Positions 1 to 10,823 are shown, counted from the stretch's first letter. The stretch is 64,000 bases of DNA from Vibrio cyclitrophicus (GCA_023206055.1 CP065366.1:496001-560000); one strand, 5' to 3'. The notes: generated from the letters alone by a model not told the origin. A program made the numbers and translations.

Positions 1-600
1 GAAGCCGCTAAACTTATTCAGAAGTACCCGGGTTTACGCTTTGATTTCGAAGGGGAGGCCAAAGATGCGGCTAAGACGGGCGCTTCAATGGGCAAAGGGT
101 TCTTGCTCGGCTTATTCGGTGTGTTTGCGATTCTTAGTTATCAATTCCGAAGTTACTTGGAGCCTGTGGTCGTGATGTTGGCGATTCCACTCGCCTTTAT
201 TGGCGTGGTTGTTGGTCACTGGATACTTGGCCACTCTTTAAGTATGCCGAGTATGATGGGCTTTGTGTCGCTTGCCGGTATTGTGGTTAATGATTCCATC
301 TTGTTGGTGCAGTACATTCGTCACCATATCGATGAGGGTGATAGCGTGCATGACTCCGTGGTGAAAGCCAGTCGCGAGCGGTTCCGTGCGGTATTCTTGA
401 CCTCAATGACAACCGCTGCAGGTTTACTACCGCTGTTGACGGAAACCAGCTTACAGGCTCAGGTTATCCAGCCATTGGTTATTTCGATCGTGTTCGGCAT
501 ATTTGCATCGACCTTACTGGTGCTGTTTATGATCCCTGCGGCCTACGCGATATTGGCGGATTTCGGTTTGGTGAAAAAACACGAACCGTTAACGGACTAG
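1..600 (+). CDS. RND efflux permease, C-terminal part (cut by window edge)
   Basis: The reading frame is open from base 1, so this is the 3' end of a longer gene; the Met at 88 is internal. About 200 residues remain. They hold four or five hydrophobic helices and the RND-type stretch GFVSLAGIVVNDSILLVQ, which aligns with transmembrane segment 10 and the following region of AcrB-type pumps. The protein would export toxic compounds from the inner membrane together with a periplasmic adaptor and an outer-membrane channel, using proton flux. Upstream partner genes are outside the window. A hairpin terminator follows at 642. The family assignment is firm; the substrate cannot be read from this fragment. 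Confidence 0.88.
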   Translation, partial: EAAKLIQKYPGLRFDFEGEAKDAAKTGASMGKGFLLGLFGVFAILSYQFRSYLEPVVVMLAIPLAFIGVVVGHWILGHSLSMPSMMGFVSLAGIVVNDSILLVQYIRHHIDEGDSVHDSVVKASRERFRAVFLTSMTTAAGLLPLLTETSLQAQVIQPLVISIVFGIFASTLLVLFMIPAAYAILADFGLVKKHEPLTD

Positions 601-641
601 AAACGAGATAGATATCGGTTATTACCTATCCTAAGAACAAT

Positions 642-666
642 AAAGCGACCTTGAGTCGCTTTATTT
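642..666 (+). terminator. Terminator after RND gene
   Basis: The 8-bp stem AAAGCGAC / GTCGCTTT with a 5-base loop is followed by a short T-rich tract. It closes the RND transcript 41 bases after its stop codon. Confidence 0.8.
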
Positions 667-805
667 GTATCTGTGTACTCACGACTACGACTTCGGTTAG
701 TCATTCACTTCAAAATTCATTTTAGTTCATTCAAAACGTCACTTAACTGTCATTTCAGGGGCATACCTTGAGCCTTAACTGAATAAGGATTGTTAAGGAG
801 ATCGT

Positions 806-1330
806 ATGCGTACTATCGAACCTATTGTCCGCTGGGATGTGGCATTTTCTGTTTTCTGTTTAAACAACCGCTATGGCGGACAACATGCAACGCTCAGTAA
901 AGCGGTGTCTCATACTGGAGATGGACACCTTTATGTTTTGATTGCCTTGATTGTACTGCTGGCTGATAGCAGTACTGGCCAAGATTTTCTATTGGTCGGT
1001 TTAACTGCCTTCGCAATCGAATTACCTATCTACTGGCTTGCTAAAAATACCCTTAAACGCCGCAGACCCGCTGAATTCTCTTCACTGCTTTACTCCCATA
1101 TTGTGCCATCCGATAAATATAGCCTGCCTTCTGGGCACTCCGCTGCTGCTTTTGTTATGGCGACTCTGATCGGACATTTTTATCCGAGTTTGTACCTCTT
1201 TAGCTTTACTTGGGCAACAGCGATTGCTGGTTCTCGAATTTTGCTTGGTGTGCATTTTTTAACGGACGTACTGATTGGTGCTGCTTTGGGCATCGCTTGT
1301 ACGAGCCTTGCTATCAACTTCATTTTGTAA
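806..1330 (+). CDS. PAP2-family membrane phosphatase
   Basis: 174 aa membrane protein with the three PAP2 signature blocks in order: KNTLKRRRP (K-x6-RP), PSGHSA, and SRILLGVHFLTD (SR-x5-H-x3-D). These form the phosphatase active site near the membrane face. PAP2 enzymes remove phosphate from lipid phosphates or isoprenyl pyrophosphates; the substrate here is unknown. The ATG at 806 has AAGGAG eight bases upstream. The gene lies 51 bases before a glycosyltransferase gene on the same strand, probably in one transcript, which suggests a shared role in lipid-linked or cell-surface sugar metabolism (inference). Confidence 0.85.
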   Translation: MRTIEPIVRWDVAFSVFCLNNRYGGQHATLSKAVSHTGDGHLYVLIALIVLLADSSTGQDFLLVGLTAFAIELPIYWLAKNTLKRRRPAEFSSLLYSHIVPSDKYSLPSGHSAAAFVMATLIGHFYPSLYLFSFTWATAIAGSRILLGVHFLTDVLIGAALGIACTSLAINFIL

Positions 1331-1381
1331 TCACTTTTGTCAGTCGTTGCCGAGCTTAAGCTCAAACCTAAAGGAACACCT

Positions 1382-2437
1382 ATGAAAATATTATATGGCG
1401 TACAAGGTACAGGGAATGGTCATATCGCTCGTGCAAGAGCAATGGCGGTGGCTTTTCGCCAACAAAATATCGATGTCGACTTCCTATTCTCAGGACGAGA
1501 TGAGGGCAAGTACTTCTCAATGGAAGCGTTTGGCAACTACCAGACCCGCAGCGGCTTAACTTTTTACAGCGAGCAGGGGCAGGTGAAATACGGTAAAACA
1601 TTCTTCAAGAACAACATCTGGCGATTCCTCCATGAGATTAACCAGATCGATCTTACGCCTTATGACTTAGTGATTAATGATTTTGAGCCTGTCACTGCAT
1701 GGGCGGCTAAGAGACAAGGTGTGCCATGCATTGGGATAAGCCACCAGAATGCGTTTCGTTATGATGTACCCAAAGAAGGGGGCAACTGGATTGAACATTC
1801 AGTTATTCAACATTTCGCCCCAACCGAGCACTCAATTGGGTTGCATTGGTATCACTTTGAACAGCCGATTTTGCCGCCTATCGTTCACACGCTGGTTGGT
1901 GAGCAACAAACCAAAACAGCACAAGACTTTACGTTGGTCTATTTGCCATTTGAGGATCTTGAGTCGATCTCAGAGCTGTTGATTAAGTTTATTTCGCACA
2001 ACTTTGTCTGTTACCACCCGGATGTTATTGAGCACAGCCGAGTCGAAAATATTGAGTTTAAACCGTTAAGTCATGCTGGCTTCCAATTCGACCTCAATCA
2101 GTGTTCTGGTGTGGTAGCAAATGGCGGCTTTGAATTGCCATCTGAAGCCCTAACCTTGGGGAAGAAATTACTTCTCAAACCACTCGAAGGGCAGTTCGAA
2201 CAACAGAGCAACGTGGCGACGCTAGAGGCTCTTGGATTAGCTCAAACCATGAGCTTTTTAGATGCGGCTATTTTGCGTGCTTGGCTCAGTGAAAAACAGG
2301 CCGAAGTGGTCACCTATCCAGACGTGGCGAGTGCACTCGTTGAGTGGGTTTTAGCGGGGAATTGGTCTGATCAAGATGACTTAAGAAAGCAACTTTGGGA
2401 CAAGGTAGACTTTCCAAGCTATGCATCCCTCACCTGA
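1382..2437 (+). CDS. MJ1255/VC2487-family glycosyltransferase
   Basis: 351 aa protein beginning MKILYGVQGTGNGHIARARAMA, the N-terminal glycine-rich nucleotide-sugar fold of the TIGR00661 (MJ1255/VC2487) family. C-terminal GGFELPSEAL and GQFEQQSN match the donor-binding part of GT-B enzymes such as MurG. The ATG at 1382 is preferred over a longer frame from 1337 because AAAGGAA lies just upstream and the family starts at this Met. It would transfer a sugar to a lipid or surface acceptor. Acceptor and donor cannot be told from the sequence. It follows the PAP2 gene closely. In V. cholerae, from memory, the homologue VC2487 also lies near leuO. Confidence 0.82.
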   Translation: MKILYGVQGTGNGHIARARAMAVAFRQQNIDVDFLFSGRDEGKYFSMEAFGNYQTRSGLTFYSEQGQVKYGKTFFKNNIWRFLHEINQIDLTPYDLVINDFEPVTAWAAKRQGVPCIGISHQNAFRYDVPKEGGNWIEHSVIQHFAPTEHSIGLHWYHFEQPILPPIVHTLVGEQQTKTAQDFTLVYLPFEDLESISELLIKFISHNFVCYHPDVIEHSRVENIEFKPLSHAGFQFDLNQCSGVVANGGFELPSEALTLGKKLLLKPLEGQFEQQSNVATLEALGLAQTMSFLDAAILRAWLSEKQAEVVTYPDVASALVEWVLAGNWSDQDDLRKQLWDKVDFPSYASLT

Positions 2438-2783
2438 CATATAAGTGTTATTTCTGAATCGAGCAGCTAAACAATTCATGAGTTCAATAAATTGTAACAA
2501 TTGTAACCAAAAGATAGAACAGCTAAATAAGTCGAAATGAAACTCATAAGTTAAGCTTTTTATGTTTTTTTATAACTCTATAAATTGCTGATTTATAGGT
2601 GTTATTTAATCATTAAGGTAAAATAAAATTATTCTTTATCAATCTTGTTGGTAGCTCGAGATGTATTGGTTAATAGTAATGTCAATCCGAAAAGCATCGG
2701 TCTGATAAATATAAGAATTAGTGGTTATCTATTCTCATACCATTACCAATTTAACGCTGTCGAACCGACAAGAGGCAACTTGA
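2438..2783 (+). promoter_or_regulatory. AT-rich leuO upstream region
   Basis: A 346-bp non-coding stretch, very rich in A and T, with runs such as TTTTTTTATAAC and dyads around AATTGTAACAATTGTAAC (about 2492-2509). In enterobacteria leuO lies behind an AT-rich H-NS-silenced promoter, and the composition here fits that picture. No individual binding site can be called with confidence. Confidence 0.4.
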
Positions 2784-3743
2784 ATGTTAGATAAAAAAGA
2801 CGCAATGAGTGCTATTGCAAGCTACAGAATGGAAAGCACACTTCGTGGAGTCGACTTAAACCTTTTGACTGTATTTGATGCAGTTATGCAAGAGCAAAAC
2901 ATTACACGTGCAGCTCACAATCTGGGTATGTCTCAGCCTGCTGTAAGTAACGCTGTTGCTCGTCTAAAAGTGATGTTTAACGACGAACTATTCATGCGTC
3001 AAGGTCGTGGTATTCAACCGACTCAACGTGCTCGTCAGTTGTTTGGTCCAATCCGCCAAGCACTACAATTAGTACGCAACGAACTACCAAGTTCTGTGTT
3101 CTCTCCAGAGTCGTCTTCTCGCCTGTTCAAACTTGCGATCTGCAGCCCTTGTGACATGCGTTTTGCTCCTAAGATTATGTCGACAATCAACGACCAAGCA
3201 CCGAGCGTGAAACTGCACATGGATGCTGAATTCGATCGTCAACTTTCAGAGCGTATGCGCTATCAAGAAATCGACTTCGTGATTGATTACGCTCGTTTTG
3301 ATGAGCAAGGTTTCTCAAGCACTGAAATCTTCCAAGACGAATTAGTTGTGGTTGCTTCTGCTTCTCACCCACGTATCAACGGTGAAGTTTCTGCGGCAGA
3401 GCTACTTAACGAAAAGCACGCAAAACTGTCTCGCATCCATGGTCAACGTAGCTTCTCTGAGCAAGCTTACCGTGACCTAGATTGCACGCCTTTCTATGAA
3501 GGTACGAGTTTGAGCAACGTTCTTTACGTTGTAGGCCAATCTGAACTAGTAACAATTGCTCCTCGTTGGATGGTAGAACATGCAGCAAACAAAGAGCAGC
3601 TTCAGATTCTAGATTTCCCATTCGATAATGCGGCGATTTCTGGCTTCCTAAGCTGGCATGAATCAAGTGAAAAGGACAAAGGACACATTTGGTTACGAGA
3701 TCAGTTAATGATGATCTGTGGCGAAGTAGTGGCACTTAACTAG
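2784..3743 (+). CDS. leuO: LysR-type transcriptional regulator LeuO
   Basis: 319 aa protein with an N-terminal winged helix-turn-helix at about residues 25-85 (DLNLLTVFDAV, then GMSQPAVSNAVARLK) and a C-terminal LysR substrate-binding fold. Sequence, length and placement upstream of the acyl-CoA ligase and ilvIH genes match LeuO, a global anti-silencer acting against H-NS. The start at 2784 has GAGG upstream. In V. cholerae the gene order leuO, ligase, ilvI, ilvH is the same as recalled for VC2485-VC2482. It probably controls its own promoter and neighbours; no operator was identified. Confidence 0.9.
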   Translation: MLDKKDAMSAIASYRMESTLRGVDLNLLTVFDAVMQEQNITRAAHNLGMSQPAVSNAVARLKVMFNDELFMRQGRGIQPTQRARQLFGPIRQALQLVRNELPSSVFSPESSSRLFKLAICSPCDMRFAPKIMSTINDQAPSVKLHMDAEFDRQLSERMRYQEIDFVIDYARFDEQGFSSTEIFQDELVVVASASHPRINGEVSAAELLNEKHAKLSRIHGQRSFSEQAYRDLDCTPFYEGTSLSNVLYVVGQSELVTIAPRWMVEHAANKEQLQILDFPFDNAAISGFLSWHESSEKDKGHIWLRDQLMMICGEVVALN

Positions 3744-3765
3744 ACACTAATCCCTATGATTTATA

Positions 3766-3802
3766 AGCCCTAAGCTAGGAGACTGGCTTGGGGCTTTTTT
3801 AT
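3766..3802 (+). terminator. leuO terminator
   Basis: An AAGCCC/GGGCTT stem with an inner AAGC/GCTT extension is followed by six T residues, starting about 23 bases after the leuO stop. Confidence 0.85.
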
Positions 3803-3944
3803 GCGCGCTATTTTAATGGGTAGAAAACTTAGCGTGAGACGTACTATTACTGATAACTTTGAGCTTCATCAGTTGCCTTTTCCATGATCAGAGGTACACT
3901 TGTGCGCTCAAAAAAGCTTACAGGTGTAAGCCAAAGGTAAAGAG

Positions 3945-5753
3945 ATGGCCAATTTAGATTTTCATATCGTAAAAAGACTTCGTGACCAAATTGCCCAAGG
4001 TGGCAACCGTACAGCTTTGAAGCACAAAGTAGACAATGTATGGCAAGGCATTAGCTGGGAACAGTTTGGACAACAAATCGATACGCTTTCATTAGCACTG
4101 TTGGCTCAAGGACTGAGAGTTCAAGATAAGATCGGTATCTATTCGAACAATATGCCTCAATGGACTGTGGCAGATTTTGCATCTTTACAAGCTCGCCTTG
4201 TGACTGTGCCGATTTATCCAACGAACACAGCAGCACAGTCTTCTTACATCATCCAAAATGCAGATGTGAAGATCTTATTCGTTGGTGAGCAAGTTCAATT
4301 CGATGCGGCGGTTAGCCTGTTTGAAGAGTGCGAGCAGCTAGAAGTTGTTGTGGCTATGTCTGATGACATCGACCTGCAAGGACACAGCTTTGCCGTATCT
4401 TGGAATGACTTCATGGCGCGTGGCGTTGAAGCACAACAAGCTGAGCTTGACGTGCGCCTTGCTGATGCAAGCATGGACGACTTACTGACTCTTATCTATA
4501 CCTCTGGTACCACGGGGCAACCAAAAGGTGTAATGCTTGATTACACCAATATTGGCTACCAGTTAGAAGGCCATGATGAGCGTCTTAGCCTAACCAAAGA
4601 CGATGTCTCATTGTGCTTCCTACCGTTATCACACGTATTTGAGCGTGCTTGGACGTTCTACGTTCTCTATAAAGGCGCAACCAACTGCTACCTGCAAGAC
4701 ACGATGCAAGTGCGTGATGCGTTAAGCGATGTGAAACCTACCGTAATGTGTGCGGTTCCACGCTTCTATGAGAAGATCTTCTCTGCGATTCACGAGAAGG
4801 TATCGAAAGCGCCATTTATTCGTAAGGTGCTATTTACGTGGGCGGTGAACATGGGAGCAAAGCTTTCAGTTTGTCACCAAGAAGGTCGTACTCCATCGTT
4901 GATCCTGAAGAAGAGCCATGCGCTAGCCGATAAGCTTGTGCTATCTAAACTGCGAGCTCTGCTAGGCGGTAACATCAACTTCATGCCATGTGGTGGTGCG
5001 AAGCTTGATGAAACCATTGGTCGTTTCTTCCATGCTATCGGCATCAACGTAAAACTTGGCTACGGCATGACAGAAACCACAGCAACAGTATCTTGTTGGG
5101 ATGACCGCTGCTTCAACCCTGATTCGATTGGTATGTCGATGCCGGGCGCAGAAGTGAAAATTGGTGCTAAGAACGAGATTCTTGTTCGAGGCCCAATGGT
5201 GATGCGTGGCTACTACAAGATGCCCGAAGAGACCGCTAAGACATTTGACGAGCACGGTTTCCTAAAGACTGGTGATGCGGGACATTTTGATGAAAATGGT
5301 AACCTGTTCATTACTGATCGTATTAAAGAATTGATGAAGACTTCTGGCGGTAAGTACATTGCACCGCAAGTGGTTGAAGGCGCGATTGGTAAAGATCACT
5401 TTATCGAACAGATTGCCGTTATCGCTGATACGCGCAAATTCGTTTCTGCTCTGATTGTTCCTTGTTATGACTCGCTTGAAGAGTATGCCAAAGAGCTTAA
5501 CATTAAGTATCACGATCGTGTTGAGCTTGTTAAGCATCACCAAATCGTCGAGATGCTAGAAAAGCGTGTGAATAACCTACAGCAAGAACTGGCTAAGTTT
5601 GAGCAAGTGAAGAAATTCAAACTGTTACCAAAAGCATTTTCGATGGATGATGGTGAACTGACACCAACTCAGAAATTGCGTCGTAAAGTTATCAACGATA
5701 AGTATCAAGACGAAATCGAAGAAATGTACAATGAAAAGCCTAAAGATAAGTAG
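3945..5753 (+). CDS. Long-chain fatty acid-CoA ligase (AMP-forming)
   Basis: 602 aa member of the adenylate-forming superfamily. The P-loop [11 protein letters not shown] lies near residue 185, the A5 motif [12 protein letters not shown] near 370, and the C-terminal hinge block [16 protein letters not shown] near 455-470. Length and lack of a signal peptide fit bacterial FAA1/FadD-like ligases, which activate free fatty acids to acyl-CoA in the cytoplasm using ATP. The homologue in V. cholerae (VC2484, from memory) sits at the same place between leuO and ilvI. It is longer than E. coli FadD and groups by eye with the COG1022 type, so I give no gene symbol. A strong terminator follows. Confidence 0.88.
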   Translation: MANLDFHIVKRLRDQIAQGGNRTALKHKVDNVWQGISWEQFGQQIDTLSLALLAQGLRVQDKIGIYSNNMPQWTVADFASLQARLVTVPIYPTNTAAQSSYIIQNADVKILFVGEQVQFDAAVSLFEECEQLEVVVAMSDDIDLQGHSFAVSWNDFMARGVEAQQAELDVRLADASMDDLLTLIYTSGTTGQPKGVMLDYTNIGYQLEGHDERLSLTKDDVSLCFLPLSHVFERAWTFYVLYKGATNCYLQDTMQVRDALSDVKPTVMCAVPRFYEKIFSAIHEKVSKAPFIRKVLFTWAVNMGAKLSVCHQEGRTPSLILKKSHALADKLVLSKLRALLGGNINFMPCGGAKLDETIGRFFHAIGINVKLGYGMTETTATVSCWDDRCFNPDSIGMSMPGAEVKIGAKNEILVRGPMVMRGYYKMPEETAKTFDEHGFLKTGDAGHFDENGNLFITDRIKELMKTSGGKYIAPQVVEGAIGKDHFIEQIAVIADTRKFVSALIVPCYDSLEEYAKELNIKYHDRVELVKHHQIVEMLEKRVNNLQQELAKFEQVKKFKLLPKAFSMDDGELTPTQKLRRKVINDKYQDEIEEMYNEKPKDK

Positions 5754-5786
5754 TTTTCTGCTTAGATAAATTTTCAGTTGTTTAAA

Positions 5787-5829
5787 AATCCCCCTACGAA
5801 TGTGATTGCATTTTTAGGGGGATTTTTTG
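5787..5829 (+). terminator. Terminator after acyl-CoA ligase
   Basis: The 10-bp stem AATCCCCCTA / TAGGGGGATT is followed by TTTTTT. Confidence 0.9.
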
Positions 5830-6213
5830 TATCTAGCGATCCAGCACAATGTGCGAAAGCGCACACTGATTAAGCTGTTATTTATAGATAAATAGCGATT
5901 CATTTAAATATTAAGTGCTTTTTTTTGTTTATTACCTAGTGTTAAAGGCTAAATTTGAGGGGTGGTTTGGGTTTTATTTAATGCTTTGAGCTAATAGTTG
6001 GTTTTTTACCACGATTGTCGGATAACAGGTGTTAGACCAGATGATAATAAAGCGTTAAAGTTGTTTCGTATTACTGTTTGTTGTTATCACGACAGACAGC
6101 CATAGCCGAAAAAGTGGAAGTATTTCGAATTAGGCTACGAATAAGCCCTAGACTATGAAAAACCAGCCCAACATGTTCACCAAATATGATTGGAAACTGG
6201 TGAGGAGAGCAAT
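5830..6213 (+). promoter_or_regulatory. ilvIH upstream region
   Basis: 384 bp without a gene, rich in T tracts. In enterobacteria the ilvIH promoter is controlled by Lrp through several upstream sites, and the length of this leader would allow the same. I see no convincing leader peptide with a run of branched-chain codons and no attenuator hairpin, so the type of control is open. Confidence 0.35.
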
Positions 6214-7953
6214 ATGACAACAAAACCTGAAACAGCAATGTTATCCGGCGCTGAGATGGTGGTGCAGTCTCTAATTGAAGAGGGTGTAGAACAAATCTTT
6301 GGTTATCCAGGTGGTTCTGTACTTGATATCTACGATGCGCTGCATGCTAAAACTGCTGAAATTAAACACGTATTAGTACGACACGAACAAGCCGCTACCC
6401 ACATGGCAGATGGCTATACTCGTTCTACCGGCAAACCGGGTGTAGTACTTGTGTGTTCTGGTCCAGGTGCGACCAATACCGTTACTGGTATTGCAACAGC
6501 TTACATGGACTCAATCCCAATGATTGTTATTTCTGGTAACGTACCAAATAACCTTATTGGTAATGACGCCTTCCAAGAGTGTGACATCGTTGGTGTATCA
6601 CGCCCGATCGTTAAACACAGCTTCTTAGTTAAGAAAGCAGAAGATATCCCAGAAGTCGTTAAAAAAGCATTCTATATTTCAACGACAGGACGTCCCGGTC
6701 CTGTGGTTATTGATCTGCCGAAAGACATCTTAAACCCACAAATCAAGCTTCCTTATGAATACCCAGAAACGATCAAAATGCGTTCGTATAATCCAACGGT
6801 TACGGGTCATAAAGGTCAGATCAAAAAGGCACTAAAAGCCCTTCTTGAAGCGAAGAAGCCGGTACTTTATGTCGGTGGTGGTGCGGTTATTTCTGAGGCA
6901 GATAAGCCGCTGTTAAAATTAGCAGAGGCACTGAATTTACCTGTGGTAAGCACCCTAATGGGGCTTGGCGCTTTCCCTGGCACTCATAAGAACTCTTTGG
7001 GTATGTTGGGCATGCATGGTTTGTATGAAGCCAATATGGCGATGCACAATGCGGATTTGATCTTTGGTATTGGTGTACGTTTCGATGATCGAACGACCAA
7101 TAACCTAGATAAGTACTGCCCTGATGCGAAGATCATGCACATTGATATCGACCCATCTTCGATCTCTAAGAACGTAAAAGTGGATCTACCGATTGTAGGT
7201 TCTGCTGAAAAAGTTCTAGAGAGCATGGTGAACTTGCTCGTTGAGCAAGGCGGCACTAACGATGCAGAAGCGATTGAAAGCTGGTGGAGTGAAATCAAGC
7301 AGTGGCAAGAGCGTGACTGCCTCGCTTATGAGAAGTCGTCTGAGCGCATCAAACCACAACAAGTTATTGAAACACTTCATAAAGTAACTAATGGTGATGC
7401 TTACGTTGCTTCGGATGTCGGTCAACACCAAATGTTTGCAGCATTGTACTACCCGTTTAACAAGCCACGTCGTTGGATTAACTCTGGTGGTTTAGGCACA
7501 ATGGGCTTTGGTCTGCCTGCTGGTATGGGCGTTAAGTTTGCTAAGCCAGATGAAGAGGTGGTTGTAGTAACTGGTGACGGCAGTATTCAAATGAATATCC
7601 AAGAGCTGTCGACTGCGCTGCAATACAATATCCCGGTTAAGATTATTAACCTTAACAACCGTTTCCTAGGCATGGTAAAACAGTGGCAAGACATTGTTTA
7701 TCAAGGTCGTTACTCTAACTCATATATGGACTCTGTTCCTGATTTTGCTGCTATCGCAGAGGCTTATGGCCACGTTGGTATGCGTATTTCATCTCCGGAT
7801 GAACTTGAATCAGGTTTGGAAAAAGCACTAGCGATGAAAGACCGTTTGGTATTTGTCGACATTAGTGTGGATGACACCGAGCACGTATACCCAATGCAGA
7901 TCAAAGGCGAGGGTATGGATAACATGTGGCTAAGCAAAACGGAGAGAACATAA
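6214..7953 (+). CDS. ilvI: Acetolactate synthase III, large subunit
   Basis: 579 aa thiamine-diphosphate enzyme that joins two pyruvates, or pyruvate and 2-ketobutyrate, in the first common step of valine, leucine and isoleucine synthesis. The catalytic Glu lies in [14 protein letters not shown] near residue 58. The ThDP motif begins [12 protein letters not shown] near residue 454 and ends with LNN. The ATG at 6214 is chosen over a TTG at 6190 because GAGGAGAG directly precedes it. One base separates its stop from ilvH, so the two subunits are co-translated. The assignment as IlvI rather than IlvB or IlvG rests on the ilvH neighbour and the leuO context. Confidence 0.94.
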   Translation: MTTKPETAMLSGAEMVVQSLIEEGVEQIFGYPGGSVLDIYDALHAKTAEIKHVLVRHEQAATHMADGYTRSTGKPGVVLVCSGPGATNTVTGIATAYMDSIPMIVISGNVPNNLIGNDAFQECDIVGVSRPIVKHSFLVKKAEDIPEVVKKAFYISTTGRPGPVVIDLPKDILNPQIKLPYEYPETIKMRSYNPTVTGHKGQIKKALKALLEAKKPVLYVGGGAVISEADKPLLKLAEALNLPVVSTLMGLGAFPGTHKNSLGMLGMHGLYEANMAMHNADLIFGIGVRFDDRTTNNLDKYCPDAKIMHIDIDPSSISKNVKVDLPIVGSAEKVLESMVNLLVEQGGTNDAEAIESWWSEIKQWQERDCLAYEKSSERIKPQQVIETLHKVTNGDAYVASDVGQHQMFAALYYPFNKPRRWINSGGLGTMGFGLPAGMGVKFAKPDEEVVVVTGDGSIQMNIQELSTALQYNIPVKIINLNNRFLGMVKQWQDIVYQGRYSNSYMDSVPDFAAIAEAYGHVGMRISSPDELESGLEKALAMKDRLVFVDISVDDTEHVYPMQIKGEGMDNMWLSKTERT

Positions 7954-7954
7954 T

Positions 7955-8449
7955 ATGAGACACATTATTTCACTACTAATGGAAAACCAACCTGGTGCGC
8001 TTTCTCGTGTGGTTGGCTTGTTTTCTCAGCGTGGCTACAACATCGAGTCTTTGAACGTATCTCCAACCGATGATCCGACGCTGTCTCGTTTGAACGTAAC
8101 GACTAACTCGAGCGAAATGCAGCTTGAGCAGATTCAGAAACAGCTGCATAAGCTAATCGACGTGCTTAAAGTACAAGAAGTGTCTGAACTTGAGCACATT
8201 GAACGTGAGCTGTTGATGGTAAAAGTACGTGCTAGCGGCTTTGCTCGTGCAGAAGTGAAGCGCACAGCAGATATCTTCCGTGGTCAGATTGTTGATGTAA
8301 CGGCTTCTCAATATACGGTTCAAATGGCGGGAACTAGCGAGAAACTGGATGCCTTCATTCAGGCGTTGTCTGAAGTGACGGAAGTACTTGAAGTAGCTCG
8401 AAGTGGTGTTGTTGGCATCGCACGAGGTGAACGAGCGTTGAAAGCCTAA
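7955..8449 (+). CDS. ilvH: Acetolactate synthase III, small regulatory subunit
   Basis: 164 aa protein of the usual IlvH length. The N-terminal ACT domain (MRHIISLLMENQPGALSRVVGLF, residues 1 to about 80) binds valine for feedback control and stimulates the large subunit. The C-terminal half (AEVKRTADIFRGQIVDV) is the small-subunit domain. The start lies one base after the ilvI stop. A perfect hairpin terminator ends the operon. Confidence 0.94.
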   Translation: MRHIISLLMENQPGALSRVVGLFSQRGYNIESLNVSPTDDPTLSRLNVTTNSSEMQLEQIQKQLHKLIDVLKVQEVSELEHIERELLMVKVRASGFARAEVKRTADIFRGQIVDVTASQYTVQMAGTSEKLDAFIQALSEVTEVLEVARSGVVGIARGERALKA

Positions 8450-8475
8450 ACGGTAAGTCTTTAAAAAATAACTTT

Positions 8476-8505
8476 AAAGCCGCTTTTTTAAGCGGCTTTT
8501 ATTTT
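8476..8505 (+). terminator. ilvIH terminator
   Basis: Stem AAAGCCGCTT / AAGCGGCTTT with a T loop and a trailing TTTTATTTTG tract. Confidence 0.9.
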
Positions 8506-8562
8506 GTTAATTTTCTAGAGTGCTATAATCCTGCGCTGCACTTTCATTCATCTGAGTTAGCA

Positions 8563-10446
8563 ATGCGAAATAAAAGATCAATAATTACATTGCTGATTAT
8601 CTCTATCATATTGTCTTCTGCAGTATGTCTGTATTATTTGCAGCGTTACAAAGAAGTAAAACAGCAGAGCTTTGACTACTCGGCTAAACAAGCCGTACAT
8701 CAGTTAGTATATGCCAAGCGGGATTATGATCTTCTCAAGACTCAGTTAGTCTCGGTAATGGAGCTACTCAGTCATAGCCAGAGCTTGGTTAACTTTGCTT
8801 CTTCTCCCTCTGACCAAACCAAACATCTACTTGAAGAGGTCTGGCAATCTGTTCTTGTAAACCAGAAGTGGTATACACAAATTCATCTGTTAGATATCAC
8901 AGGCAAAGAACTGGTGCGGGTTAACTATTCCTCTGATACCGGTAGGGTGACGTTACCTCAACAACTGCAAGATAGATCAGATTCTAACTACTTCCAATAC
9001 GCTCAAAAACTAGAAGCTGAACAGATTGGCGGTTGGGGCATTGAGCTTGAAGCGGAACATGGTGAAGTCACCTTTCCTTATATGCCTGTAATCCGTGTCT
9101 TTACCCCTGTAGAAACCCCTGACAAAAGAGTGGGTTATCTTGTCATTAATCTCGATGTATGGGGTTTATCGTCACGTCTTAGCTTTTCACCTGATAACGA
9201 TCTTAGAGCGGAAGTTCTTAATGAAGCGGGTTACTTTATCGCGAGTAACAACAGCGGCAAGTTGTTCGGAGACTCTATTCCAGAAAGAAAAGGCTACAAC
9301 CTGCAAAATATCGCGCCTAAGACGTGGGATGCGATCTCCAATGATCAAGTGGGATACGTTTTTGAAGATGGCAATTTATTCGCCTTTAACACGGTTATGC
9401 TCGCGAACAGTCAAAAGGTTCATTTGCTGATTCAACTTAATCAGAAACAATTGATGGATCGGGCAGAACCGAGTTTAAGTGACCTCTCTCAAGAAGAAGT
9501 GTTTGTGTTGCTAACGGTGCTGATATTCGCCTTTCCGTTTGCTTACCTTGTGACGCACTACCGACGCCGAAGTCTGGAGAGTAAATTGGCGCGCGCCGCA
9601 TTGAATGGCATGTCGGCAGTGATGATCTCTGACAAGCAGCACCGCACAATGATGATCAACAACGAATTTGAGAACATGACTGGGTACTGTAAAAAACAAG
9701 TTATCGGTCAGAATGCATTGCAACTGTTGCTTGAGAATACTGACCAAGTGCTCTCAAGTTCGGCTATCTGGAGTCATTTAGAGCAAGAAGAAGTATGGGA
9801 AGGGGAGGTTCAGTGTAAGAACAAACTGCGTATTCCTTTTACTGCGATCATGCGAGTGCATGCGGTCAAAAACAACTCGGGCAAAGTCAGTTACTACATC
9901 ACTTCGCTGGTTGATATTTCCGTAAGGAAGGAGCTTGAAGTGCGTTTGAGGATTTTAAGTGAACGTGACTCTTTGAGTAACCTTTGGAACCGACGAAAGT
10001 TCGAAGAGCAGTTGGCTTACTACTCTCGCTTAGTTGAGCGTTACCCGAACGAATCAACCACTTGCTTAGCCTTAGTCGACATCGATAACTTCAAGCGAAT
10101 CAATGACGAGCTTGGCCACGACGAAGGTGACCGTGTGATTGCTGGTGTGGCTAAGCTACTACAAGATAGCCTTCGTAGTACCGACTTTGTTGCTCGTGTC
10201 GGAGGAGAAGAGTTTGCACTCTTGATGCCACACACCTCATTGCCGGAAGCAAAGCGCGTATTGGATCGCTTGCGAATTGAGATTGAGCTAGCAGCCGGAA
10301 CTAAGGTAACGGTGAGTGTTGGCTTTACAGATTTAACCAGTAACAGCACTCGCTCATACAAATGTGCCGATGTCGGGCTTTATGAATCGAAATCCTCTGG
10401 TCGCAATACGGTCTCTATGTGTCCTAGCCATGCTGATGTTGCTTAG
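8563..10446 (+). CDS. Membrane sensor diguanylate cyclase (PAS-GGDEF)
   Basis: 627 aa protein. A transmembrane helix at residues 7-26 is followed by a periplasmic Cache-like sensor domain (about 27-300), a second membrane helix near 309-330, a PAS domain (about 340-455) and a GGDEF domain to the C-terminus. The active-site loop is GGEEF near residue 546 and the DSLSNLWNRRKFEEQL entry motif is present, so it should make cyclic di-GMP from two GTP. The signal sensed is unknown. The gene stands alone after the ilvIH terminator and no terminator is obvious after it. Cyclic di-GMP would favour biofilm over motility. Confidence 0.88.
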   Translation: MRNKRSIITLLIISIILSSAVCLYYLQRYKEVKQQSFDYSAKQAVHQLVYAKRDYDLLKTQLVSVMELLSHSQSLVNFASSPSDQTKHLLEEVWQSVLVNQKWYTQIHLLDITGKELVRVNYSSDTGRVTLPQQLQDRSDSNYFQYAQKLEAEQIGGWGIELEAEHGEVTFPYMPVIRVFTPVETPDKRVGYLVINLDVWGLSSRLSFSPDNDLRAEVLNEAGYFIASNNSGKLFGDSIPERKGYNLQNIAPKTWDAISNDQVGYVFEDGNLFAFNTVMLANSQKVHLLIQLNQKQLMDRAEPSLSDLSQEEVFVLLTVLIFAFPFAYLVTHYRRRSLESKLARAALNGMSAVMISDKQHRTMMINNEFENMTGYCKKQVIGQNALQLLLENTDQVLSSSAIWSHLEQEEVWEGEVQCKNKLRIPFTAIMRVHAVKNNSGKVSYYITSLVDISVRKELEVRLRILSERDSLSNLWNRRKFEEQLAYYSRLVERYPNESTTCLALVDIDNFKRINDELGHDEGDRVIAGVAKLLQDSLRSTDFVARVGGEEFALLMPHTSLPEAKRVLDRLRIEIELAAGTKVTVSVGFTDLTSNSTRSYKCADVGLYESKSSGRNTVSMCPSHADVA

Positions 10447-10823
10447 CTTTCTGCCTATTTAGTTTCTTTCTTCTGTCTGACTAATCTCTTTAAGCTGCTT
10501 TCCGATTGATTTTACCTTCCCTTCTTTTTATTAAGAATCTCACTTTTGAGCGACCTATGTCACAAAATCTATACAGTTAGACTAAAGTCTAATGTTGGTG
10601 ATAATTTGAGCTAAACTGAACAATAAGTAAACTACCTTGCTTCAGATTACACCGTGCTTAACGGTGTAATAAATAGAGTGTTTACCAGATGTAGAAGGAT
10701 GACACCGTTAACTTAATTCAACTGATTAGCTAGCTTTTTCAATGATTTGAAAGGCAGCAGTAGAATTAGGTTAGCTGGAGCAAGAGTTTGGGGATCATAC
10801 AGTCTGGTTAAAAGAGGCGTGGT
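10447..10823. other. Intergenic region with one stable hairpin
   Basis: 377 bp without a supported gene. A hairpin (TTACACCG / CGGTGTAA, about 10,648-10,669) has no T run, so it is more likely an operator or RNA structure than a terminator. The sequence leads into a small membrane-protein ORF at 10,824 and may hold its promoter. Confidence 0.4.
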